Source: Chara braunii (lineage: Eukaryota; Streptophyta; Charophyceae; Charales; Characeae). Taken from it: a stretch of DNA of 28,229 nucleotides. Position 1 is the first letter of the stretch, and every line of letters starts with the position of its first letter. Under the pieces are notes generated by a model. It did not search any database and was not told the origin of the DNA. It saw only the letters and a list, made by a program, of their open reading frames with translations. Positions 18,863 to 26,754 of the stretch are shown here, piece after piece. The stretch covers positions 283,317-311,545 of the forward strand of contig BFEA01000279.1 in the NCBI GenBank assembly GCA_003427395.1, given 5' to 3'. Position numbers and translations under genes: made by a program.

Positions 18863-19470
18863 GAAGGCGATGGTGAGAAGAAACCTCGAAGGAGGAAGAG
18901 TGTTGAGGGGACGAGTGGTGGCGAAAGGACGGTCGGTAGGCAGTACGACGAAGCGACAACGTTTTGGCTCGAATACGAGTGGAACGATGACGGTAAGATC
19001 GTGGAGAAGGAACTCCCCATTCAACTACTCATCGACCCCAGGAGGATCTGCGACATCCCAGCATGGGAAAAATATTACAATCACCGCAGTCTCACTCGGG
19101 ATGGTGTGGATGACATCAAGGGTGCGATACTAAGGCAGTTCCACAAGGAAAAGGGAAAAATCTTGATGAAAAACCCTTTGGTACTGACACCCTTCTACAA
19201 GCCGGTGATGCATAAGCTGGAGAGAGCTGAGAGGGTTCACAAGGATGTCTTCAAGCCAGAGGACAAGGACAAGTACTTCTATTACCCTGTCAATGGACAA
19301 CACACCGTGACTGTTGTGAAGGAGTTGGCCGGTGAGGCGATATTCGAATTGTGGAAGATGCACTCGTGGTCGGCGAGAGTTGTGTGGTTCTCTGACGAAG
19401 ACTTTGGGGGGTATTTGCAGATCAGTCTGACAGAGAACACAAGACACAAGATGTCTAAGCAGCGTGCCAG
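18863..19470 (+). CDS. ParB-like (Spo0J/sulfiredoxin-type) segment
   Basis: After a basic linker the frame reads LLIDPRRICDIPAW, then a helix RDGVDDIKGAILRQF, a PLVLTP strand, and YFYYPVNGQHTVTVVKEL. This order (Ile-Asp-Pro start, helix, strand, then a G-x-H turn with a following helix) is that of ParB-type N-terminal domains, where GxxR or GQHR-like turns bind nucleotide. Here the turn is NGQHT (residues 161-165 of the open frame from 18812). The following QISLTENTRHKMSKQ also fits the ParB 'ENxxR' type stretch. ParB-like folds act as CTPases or nucleases in bacteria; the role in this eukaryotic protein is unknown. The frame begins at a TTG and is only part of the larger broken gene. Confidence 0.5.
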
Positions 19471-19488
19471 AAGGCTGATTTTGAGGAC

Positions 19489-20364
19489 ATGCGGGAGGCA
19501 TGGGAAAATCAAGGAAGGTCGGTGGTCATTCAAGGGAAACCTTCCGGCAAGGAGGCCGAAAAACAAGCGTTTTTCGAATTCCAAAAGCTGCTTTTGGAAA
19601 AGAGTCTGAACGACGCTCACTGGACGATGGCACGTAAAGCGGCAACGCTCGCCGACAAGGAGCACGTCGCTGCCATTCGTAATGCATTGAGCCTGATCGA
19701 GGCAATAAATGCCTCTCGTGACGGCTGGTGATGAGGTTTTCCGGAAGGCATGGAGTTCTATGACAAATGGGCCGAGGGAAAGTTGTTGGGCGGAGACGGG
19801 AAGACGCCCTTGTCGAAGCCGGGCAAATACATGCCAGACAAATCTCCGGGTCTTCAAGCGATTCCGGAAATGGGCGTGAAAGGGGCGGCTGGTGAAACGA
19901 AGATGGGGTGGCTGGTCTGGGTCCCGCCGCCTCCGACCAAAAAGAAAACGCAATCGAACGACAAGTTCTTCGTCGTCGTGAAAGATCCAGATATGTTTTA
20001 TTGGCAGTCTCTCGCTGACATGACCGATGCCAAAAAACTGTCGATCCTCGAAGACATTCTCGCGCTGAGGGGAGTGTTCGTGCAATCGGCGGGCGGGCAT
20101 CTGAAACGTCAACATAAGCCTGGAATTAAAGATATGGTCACGACGAGGAAAGTGGACCACATAATGCCCCACATGTTTCACTACATCTTATTCCGTGAAT
20201 CCGAGGAGGACGCAAAGGTTAGGTGGTATGGGAACCAGTTTTTTCGGACCGGGGAGCAGCTTTTGGCAGAGTTCACGTCGTGGCGCGGTGAAGTACGTGA
20301 ACACTTGCAAACGTTGTCTTCCGTACGAGAAGGAGTCCCTCGACGAAATGAAGAAAATGCATGA
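19489..20364 (+). pseudogene. Middle part of the ParB-like gene
   Basis: A single frame with two adjacent stops (TGATGA, 19729-19734). The first part is a likely helical segment (EKQAFFEFQKLLLEKSLNDA, then ADKEHVAAIRNALSLIEAI). The second part has WLVWVPPPP, a FFVVVKDPDMFYW strand, and MPHMFHYILFRESEEDAKVR. The last 25 residues are probably in the wrong frame, since the alternative frame to 20416 reads the more natural KRCLPYEKESLDEMKKMHDD. I recognise no domain. Confidence 0.5.
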
Positions 20365-20439
20365 TGATGAGCGGTTCCCTAAATCTTTCGAGAAGTCTAT
20401 CCGCTCCATCTTGTGACGAACGGAGGAAGAAGTGGGTGA

Positions 20440-21810
20440 CCAGCCTTATTCCTTTCACTTGTCCAGCTTCCCTGGCTCACACTCGTCTCACTGAGATCCG
20501 CGAGATTGTGCGACATTACGTGTGCAACTTGTACGTCCTCGATTTGTGTGATCCCACACTCCTCTCAGATTGGCAAGAAGACGATTTCGCCTCCTTGCAA
20601 GGCGTTCTCCAAACCCTTTCGCCAAGGCACTGGGTACTTGTCGTCGCAGACGAGGACAAGTTTCCTCGTAGCCAGTGGGAGGACGGCGACGTGACAAGTG
20701 TTTGAGGAGCTACTTACGGGGACAGGGAGCGCAACCCAACTCATTTAATTGGTCTGCTAGAGAACTTTTGCAGAGTTAGGCAAACAGTTTTTTTTGTTCG
20801 AAAAGGCGCATATGTCTGTCTTGTGGGAGCTCCTCCGCAGCGGTTGGAACGTCGTTGCATTAGAAGACGAGGCGAAGATGATCGACTACCTTTGCGAGTT
20901 CGTTAAGACACGAGTGGGGGACCCTCGCCACCATTGCTCTTTTGTCCATACCACCGGCGAACGGAACTGGGATCCCAAACGTGATATGTATTGGAAATCT
21001 CCGGAGAAGAAAATGATGGAGGTTTGAGAGTTCCTTTTCCGGTCGGGACCGCCTGCTCATACCGACCTGGAATACAGCCGACAGAGGAACCTGGTGTTCG
21101 GTGTGCTGAATGGTTATCACGATGCACCCAGGGAGTCTGTCTCAAATTTCCTGAAAAGGATGAAACACGTTTTCTTCTTGATGGCCGAACCGCTGACCTT
21201 CGGAAACTACAAGGCGCAGTTCGACGAGGAGGATCCTTTCGACGCTGAGGACATGCAGGAGATGAGCGACTCTGAAACCTTCGATTTTGAGTCCATGCCA
21301 CTTCCTTGGGTGGTTGCACAGGTTGATGATGAAGGGGAAGATGTTCCTCGGAGATATAGCACGTCCCCTGCCAGTTTGAAGTGTGTGTTTGAGCGCGAAA
21401 CAGTCGAGGACCAATCGTCTGATGATGGGGAAGAGGAGAAAGACTATGATTACGAACCTGGTGACAACCTCCCTAGGGACCATTATACTTGGGAGAATGA
21501 CAGGCTCTTCTTCTACGGAAAGCATCACCGGTTCACGCCAGAGGATGTCTGGGGCCACAACGTCATGTGGCACGTTAGGAAATTCCAACTTGCTGTAAAG
21601 ACTGGAAAGTGGGTCATGGCAATGAAGGAAGCCGATGGCAAGTGGAGTGGCATGAACAGACTAGGAGCGGGTCCATTTAAGAAAAAAGCGAGAGAAGCTC
21701 TGGTGGAGCATTTGAGTATTATGAACCCCGACAGGAGCCTGCCGGACGTCAATGCGTATGAAGGTCAAAAGCTCGATGAGCTGTACGCCAACAAAATGTT
21801 GGAGTTTTGA
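20440..21810 (+). pseudogene. C-terminal part of the ParB-like gene, possible degenerate methyltransferase fold
   Basis: One frame to 20705 holds NLYVLDLCDPTLLSDW and LSPRHWVLVVADEDKF. A second frame, 20794-21810, with one TGA (21025-21027), holds WELLRSGWNVVALEDEAKM, YHDAPRESVSNFLKRM, a very acidic stretch (DDGEEEKDYDYEPGD) and a C-terminal WHVRKFQLAVKTGKW helix. The first block resembles a DPPY-type loop with its following strand and the second the region after the FxGxG motif of DNA amino-methyltransferases, in the beta-class order (catalytic motif first). ParB-methyltransferase fusions are known in phages, so the pairing makes sense. However, no DPPY or FxGxG is present (DLCDP instead), so it would be inactive, or the likeness is chance. 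Confidence 0.35.
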
Positions 21811-22067
21811 GCGTCTTTCTATGCACTCGAAATGGCACCGTCTCGTGGCATTGACTGGCGAATGCCGCAACCTCCGTCGGGTGGTCAGCATCCGGGAGGC
21901 GGTGGGCGAGGTGATGGAGAAGACGGCGCAGGACCCAGTGGACGACGTGACGGAGGAGACGGCTCAGGATCTGGTGGTGACGAACCAAAGGGGAAGGGGC
22001 CAGGCGAAACGTCATCAGAACCAAAGGAACACTCCTGCAGAAGGCCCCTCCAACACTTTGCGCTCGG

Positions 22068-22179
22068 CGTCGTGAAACAAAGTCCTCGCAGACAAGTGCG
22101 AATGTACTCGCACTTGATAAGACCTCAGGGCCGCCTCGTCTCGCATGTCCAAGTATTGACTCCCTTCGCAACGACTTTC
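22068..22179 (+). repeat. Left arm of a 112 bp inverted repeat
   Basis: It pairs with 22832-22943 over its whole length at roughly 85% by eye. Shared words are TGAAACAAAGTCCTCGC, ACTCGCACTTGATAAGACC and GACTCCCTTCGCA. It contains a semi-palindrome (22094-22115) with perfect 8 bp arms AAGTGCGA / TCGCACTT around a 6 bp centre. Confidence 0.9.
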
Positions 22180-22210
22180 AGTATCGCTAGACTCGTGACT
22201 CCTGAACGCT

Positions 22211-22315
22211 CTACTCTTTCCGCCCGGCCCGTTTTCGCCCGGCCCTTTTCCGCCTGGCCCCTTTCCGCCTGACCCCTTTCCGCCAAACCCTTTTTCGCCG
22301 GACCGTTTTCTGTCG
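22211..22315. repeat. 15 bp tandem repeat, about 7 units
   Basis: Units of the type TTTCCGCCTGGCCCC follow one another with one to four changes each (CGCCCGGCCCG, CGCCTGACCCC, CGCCAAACCCT, CGCCGGACCGT). Confidence 0.9.
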
Positions 22316-22346
22316 GAATACCAGGCCTAGTGAGTATGAACGTTAT

Positions 22347-22831
22347 GCTTCGGAGGGTGCTTCCATCGATTTTCAGAGCAAGAGTGCAGCGGATCCGGGG
22401 GAAGAGGAGCTGTCACAGGACGTGCATGCTGTGCACTGGGAAGAGGAGACTCAACACTGGCCGCCTCGTAGAGTGCTGGATGGTCTCAATGCAGGAGTGT
22501 TGGAGACCGGGGCCAGCTGGCATCTACGTCATCCTTCGGAGGGTGCGTTCATCGACTAAGAAAGCAAGAGCACATCACCTCCGGGGGAAGGGGAGCTCTT
22601 ACAGAAAGCGCATGCTGTGCAGCGGGAAGAGGAAACTCAACATTGGCCGCCTCACTAAGTGTGGGAAGGGCTCGATGCAGGAGTGTTTGAGACCGGTGCT
22701 GGAGAGCATCAGTGTCATGCTTCGGAGGGCGCGTCCGTCGATGTTCAGAGGAGGAGTGCAACAACTTTGGGGGAAGAGGACCTCTCACAGGAAGCACATG
22801 CTGTGCAGCAGGATGTCGGGTCAGGCGGAGG
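22347..22831 (+). repeat. ~186 bp tandem units that read as acidic protein
   Basis: The phrase AT(G/C)CTTCGGAGGG(T/C)GC starts units at about 22347, 22530 and 22719; the third is partial. All three frames are partly open. One frame gives an Arg/Cys-rich product, another an acidic product with repeated (H/Y)ASEGAS(V/I)D, GEE(D/E)LSQ(E/D)VHAV and HWPP motifs and two stops. The acidic frame is the likelier original because its motifs reappear in the frame at 23074 (GVLETEASE..., HALEETHVVQWDEE). Confidence 0.7.
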
Positions 22832-22943
22832 TGAAAGCCACTGCGAAGGGAGTCGAGATTCCAACACGGGAGACAAGGCCGCCCTGGGTCTTATCAAGTG
22901 CGAGTAGATTCGCACTTATACGCGAGGACTTTGTTTCATGACG
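22832..22943 (-). repeat. Right arm of the 112 bp inverted repeat
   Basis: Reverse complement of the left arm, including a second semi-palindrome (22896-22917) with the same perfect 8 bp arms and a different 6 bp centre. The two arms bound an 876 bp segment. I could not find a clear target-site duplication outside the arms. Confidence 0.9.
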
Positions 22944-23073
22944 TTGAGGATAGTTCTCGCTACAGTACGCAGCACGTGTGTCCTGTTTAGGACGACACCT
23001 TGCTTTTGCACCTCTTGGAAGAGGGTGAACGTTTACAGCGTGCGACGCATCTGTTCAGGGGCCCTTTGTAGGA

Positions 23074-23787
23074 GTGTTGGAGACAGAGGCTAGCGAGTGC
23101 GAAGGTCATGCTTTGGAGGAGACGCATGTTGTGCAGTGGGATGAAGAGCTTCTCGAAGGCTCGTCGGGAAATGCCATCAACATCGGGGACACCGATTCGG
23201 TTTCGCACAGCGCGTCGCCACTGACGATGCAAGAGGGTGACGGTAATGGAGGTTATGGGATGTTTGTGGAAGGCAAAGACCGTGGGCGGGAAGGCCGTGC
23301 GTGGACGTTTGGGGAAGGTCGGTTTTGTGGCGATCAGGAGGGCAAAGAAAAACGCGTGTTGGAAACTCAGCTTAATGACGATGAGGAAGGCGAAGGAGCC
23401 GTGGGGGAAGCTCAACTTTTTAGCGGTGACGTGTCGGCTCGACTTCATGACGATGAGGCAGGCGAAGAAACCGTGGGGGAAGCTCAATCTTATGCCGGTG
23501 AGGTGTCGGGTCGGCTTCATGCCTATGAGGTGTCGGGTCGGCTTCATGCCGGTGAGGTGTCGGCTCATATAATAGGTTCGAAGCGAGCAGATCATGACTC
23601 TACGTCCACCAGCTATGGTGAAGAGCAAGGCGACCGAGCGCCTGCCCTCTGTTCCGGTCGGGAAATGGTGCTTCATGAAGCCACGAAGTTGGTAAGCGAC
23701 TCAACTGCCATTGAGCTGGTTAGCGACTCAGCGGTGGTCGAGATGCAGAACATCGAATCCTCCACGGACGTCGGCACAGTGGCGTGA
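23074..23787 (+). CDS. Acidic protein with internal repeats, partial
   Basis: An open frame of 237 codons begins at GTG and probably continues an upstream broken frame. It is rich in Glu, Gly, Asp and Ser and likely disordered. Repeats are visible in the middle: LNDDEEGEGAVGEAQLFSGD and LHDDEAGEETVGEAQSYAGE, then three short units (EVSGRLHAY, EVSGRLHAG, EVSAHII). Near the end KLVSDSTAIE and ELVSDSAVVE form another pair. It starts with a diverged copy of the 186 bp repeat protein motif. It precedes the Ulp1-like domain on the same strand by about 450 bp and may be the N-terminal region of that protein, a common layout for transposon-borne Ulp1 proteins, but this link is inferred. Confidence 0.45.
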   Translation: MLETEASECEGHALEETHVVQWDEELLEGSSGNAINIGDTDSVSHSASPLTMQEGDGNGGYGMFVEGKDRGREGRAWTFGEGRFCGDQEGKEKRVLETQLNDDEEGEGAVGEAQLFSGDVSARLHDDEAGEETVGEAQSYAGEVSGRLHAYEVSGRLHAGEVSAHIIGSKRADHDSTSTSYGEEQGDRAPALCSGREMVLHEATKLVSDSTAIELVSDSAVVEMQNIESSTDVGTVA

Positions 23788-23861
23788 TAGGAGATCGATT
23801 CCCCTCGAAGGACTCCCAAGCACGGTAAGATTTGTGAATAGTAGCACTCGCGCGTCTGTGG

Positions 23862-25035
23862 ATGTTCAGCTCTGTGGTCCTCCACATTGAATTGATGGGC
23901 TCATGTGGCCATTACCACTTCTTAACCATAAGCTTGCGGGTTGTGGGTTGTTTTTCATGTTCTACAGGTGTGAGGTTGTCAATGTCCCTGCCCATGAAGC
24001 CTTCACAAACCATGCGCGGGAGAGTTGTAAGGGTTCTGAAGGCTTGTGGAATAAATAAGGAGGAAGCTTTGCGGAAACATGTAACTGCGTCTATCGAAAG
24101 CGTTACTGCTTTGTCTGACGGGTCTGATGGCGACGCCAGTGGGGTACCGTTAGAGACCCGTGTCCTAAGTACATCGCCAAAGACACATTCAGCAGTCAGG
24201 GTTACAAATTTTCTAGAAAAAGAGCACACAGATGTTGACCAATTCACACGGTGGTTTTGGCGGCTCCTCACACTTGTTCTTGGGTGTTTGTGCAGCTGCG
24301 GCAACATCATCTTTTTATGTGTCGTTGCCTACTGAGGAGCTTAGTGGTGCAGACTTGAGAATGTTGCAGGAGGTCTGCGGAGATTTCAGCAACGGCCACA
24401 AGGTGGTTTCCTCGATTCACAAAAGGACCAGTTCCATTGTGTTGAGCAAAAAAAATCTTCAGACTCTTGTTTAGAGGGGGTGACTTTGTGACGAGGTGGT
24501 GGAGTCCTACTTGGCCTTGGTTGGCAATGCTATGTTGCCGGGGTGTCCCTCTATTTATATTTTTCGTCTGTTTTTCTATACCAAACTGGTCGATGATTGA
24601 TGTCGACATGATAGGGTTGCGAGATGGACAAAAGATGTCAACATTTTTTCGTACGATATGCTGATCATTCCTGTTCATAAAAATCGAGTGCACTGGACCC
24701 TATTGTGCGTTCGCGAAGGAGGGCTGGAGTACTACGACTCCCTCCTACAAGACGATGGCGGTTTTTCTTCCCGTGTGCTTGCGAATTTCACGAAATACCT
24801 CTGTGATGCAGCAGTTCGTCAATTTGGTCGACACACGAAACTGGATTTGCCCGAGCCGAAGGTGGTTGTTCACAGTGTTCCTCAATAGTCGGACAGGTCG
24901 AGCTGCGGTGTTTTCTTGCTCGCCTTCGCTTCCTTTCTGGCATGCGGTTATTCACCTCCAATTTCGATAGGCCAAAGCGACATTTCAAACATCAGGCTGA
25001 GGATGGCGGTGGACATAATCCAAGGCTCAGAATAA
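23862..25035 (+). pseudogene. Ulp1-like (C48) cysteine protease domain, four internal stops
   Basis: Ulp1 proteases cut SUMO-type isopeptide bonds; plant MULE-type and related transposons often carry such domains. The frame 24232-25035 reads SKKNLQTL, then the substrate-binding stretch LCDEVVESYLAL (usual WLND...), FRLFFYTKL, DVNIFSYDMLIIPVHKNRVHW, YYDSLL, VPQ, SSCGVFLLAFASFLACG and DISNIRLRMAVDII. The catalytic set is present: His (CAC 24691-24693), Asp (GAC 24736-24738), Gln (CAA 24883-24885), Cys (TGC 24904-24906). The frame is cut by TAG (24472-24474), TGA (24481-24483), TGA (24598-24600) and TAG (24886-24888). The TGA at 24481 lies where the family has Trp. Upstream, 23862-24335 in another frame holds a Ser/Thr-rich lead with VVRVLKACGINKEEALRKHV. 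It is a dead copy of an active-type enzyme. Confidence 0.85.
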
Positions 25036-25870
25036 TATCCCTGTTTTGAAAATACGCAACGTTTTTTATTCGCAAGGCCATAAACAAAGTGCAAATTTAT
25101 TCCTACTTAGTCTAGCAGTCGGGCGGCTCGAGCTGTGGTGTTGTTTTGATGAGGTAAAGGGTTGAAGTGGACCCGTCTAGCAAGTGCACGCTTAGATGTC
25201 GATGTCAATATCCCAACCTCGTGCTGCTGTATTTTTTTAGGATTCTTCATCTCAATAAAACCTGACAACTTTACACGTGGGACTTTCTTTCACTTTCTCG
25301 GTTTTTTAGTTTTTCCGATGCAAATGACGTAGCCTCGTGTAGCCCGTTTTTTAGGACCCCGCCAGCCCCGTGCTGCCTTCGTTTGTTTTCAGGTTATTCA
25401 TATTCCTTGCCACCCAGCATTAGCTACAGGGCTGTAGCGGACGCTTTGGTGAAGTAGACGCTTGGATGTCGATGTGAATATCACAGCCACGTGGTACACT
25501 ATCTTTTAAGTAGACGGTTAGATATCGGATGTGAATATCCCACCTTCGCACTGCCTTTGTTTGTTTTCGGGTTGTTCTCCATATTTCCTGTACGACAGTG
25601 GCAGCGTCGTGCTGCCTTTATTCGTTTCCAGGTTGTGCTCCTGTGTTACTCATGGGAAATCCTTGTCCTCTTGTTGACATTCTTTGCACTCATGCTTGTT
25701 GGACTAGATACTCTAGTTCATTTAGAAGATGTTTGTGAAAGACCTCAGTGATTTCTTCTTGGTCGCCAAATTATTTCATGCTTATCTCAGAGTTCATTTT
25801 GCAAGATGTTGGTGAAAAATATCAATGATTACTTCTTGGTCGCCAAATTGTCCCGTGCTTGTCTCTTTTT
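25036..25870. repeat. Degenerate direct repeats downstream of the Ulp1 relic
   Basis: The phrase 'gacgcttggatgtcgatgtgaatatcccancctcgtgctgcctttgtttgttttcaggttgttc' occurs in whole or part near 25180, 25350, 25450, 25510 and 25595. A second family of about 80 bp ('catgctt', 'gttcattt..aagatgtt.gtgaaa', 'cttcttggtcgccaaatt') repeats near 25690, 25770 and 25850. No gene is seen. Confidence 0.7.
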
Positions 25871-25896
25871 TGCACGAGACTTTACGGTCTGAAAGA

Positions 25897-25995
25897 CCTC
25901 CCCCCCCCCCCCGACCCCCACCTCCCCTCTCCATGTACCGCCCCATTTTTTTGGTTCACCCCCTCTTTTGTGCCCTCCTCCCCGCAACCACCCTC
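25897..25995. other. C-rich polypyrimidine tract with C13
   Basis: A run of 13 C (25900-25912) is followed by CCCCCACC, CCCC and further CCC groups to 25980. The minus strand is therefore G-rich and could form a G-quadruplex. No gene is assigned. Confidence 0.85.
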
Positions 25996-26560
25996 CTTGT
26001 CTCCAGTGAATGCCGACGATTGCTTCCATATGACAATTGTGAACTTATTCGCAATTTGTAAATCAATTGTCGCCAGAATATATGTGCGCTTGACGTCATT
26101 TATGGACTCCACAAAATTTGGTCGTGCAATAAATGATCACCGATTTTGTTATCGCAATAATAAATGTCGTGGTCTCCACTGAATGCTGACTGTTGTTTCC
26201 GTATGACAAATGCAAACATATTCGCAATTTAGAAGCCATACATTTGTGATAAGACGGTTTAAATCTACAAATTTTTCAGAATGATTACCTTTTGTGTTGT
26301 CACCAAAAAAAATTCACACCTGCAAGTTCACCACAAATGATCATCAACTTTGTTGAAACCACAATGTATGTGTGCTTGACCCCTGTGCTTCGAAGTTGTT
26401 GTCGTTTAAGGATCGATATGCGGTATTCGTCAAAATGGATGGTTGCCCAAAATTGTTACCTTCTGCGTTGTCACCGGAAGACTGATCATTTATGCAAGTT
26501 GGAAAAAAATGATATTTTGCTTAAATGATTGCCTTCTCTCTTGTCGAAAAAAATGGTTAA
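25995..26560. repeat. ~173 bp degenerate direct repeats
   Basis: 'tctcca.tgaatgc.gac..ttg.ttcc.tatgacaa' plus 'attcgcaattt' occurs near 26000 and 26172. 'aatgattaccttttgtgttgtcacc' occurs near 26280, 26453 and, more diverged, 26525. Semi-palindrome copies lie near 26041 and 26205. No gene is present. Confidence 0.7.
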
Positions 26561-26754
26561 ATCGTGAAAAAGATTGTCATTTGCGTCATGTCTTACCAAT
26601 AGTGAAATTGGCTCCTCCATCTTTGCGAGCATTCATTTCTACCCCTCTTAAACCACCGCTCCCTCTGACGTCAACAAAACGGTTGCACAGGTTTATTAGG
26701 GCTACCCGTAGTACACACTGGAGAACCGCCAGTATGTCTGAATGATTTTTTATT

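Larger units (their letters stand above)
17670..22075 (+). pseudogene. Multi-domain gene with a ParB-like segment, broken
   Basis: A chain of plus-strand frames covers 4.4 kb with consistent protein-like composition. The ATG at 17670 has a good start context (AAAATGG) and opens a Pro/Ser/Gly-rich lead, then QYFHTRDAQWFLDFDVDGR and ...NIFYDQCRLPL. By 18050 the likely frame changes to one with VEYLNLALNVAKEHPILPRE that continues through a TAG (18286-18288) into GTPKILKFVYQGDTYSLGDE. Then come a Lys/Arg-rich linker, the ParB-like part (about 18863-19470), a helical KADFEDMREAW... part after a frameshift near 19468, a double TGA (19729-19734), a 200-residue part ending near 20364, and two later parts to 21810. 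A Gly/Asp/Lys-rich tail (21832-22075) probably belongs to it after another shift. The gene as it stands cannot make the full protein. Confidence 0.6.

Noticed and set aside
19282-20181. 299-codon minus-strand frame
   Set aside because: It lies antisense to the ParB-like coding stretch, is His/Arg/Phe-rich and has no domain; a shadow of the plus-strand codon usage.
22330-22941. 203-codon Arg/Cys-rich plus-strand frame
   Set aside because: It is open by chance across the 186 bp tandem units; the alternative acidic frame matches the downstream frame at 23074 in motif content.
4170-25035. Reassigned stop codons (all three as sense)
   Set aside because: A TAG aligns with Trp at 4580, frameshifts are also present, and the regions are embedded in repeats; decay explains the pattern more simply. 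Left as a testable alternative in the findings.
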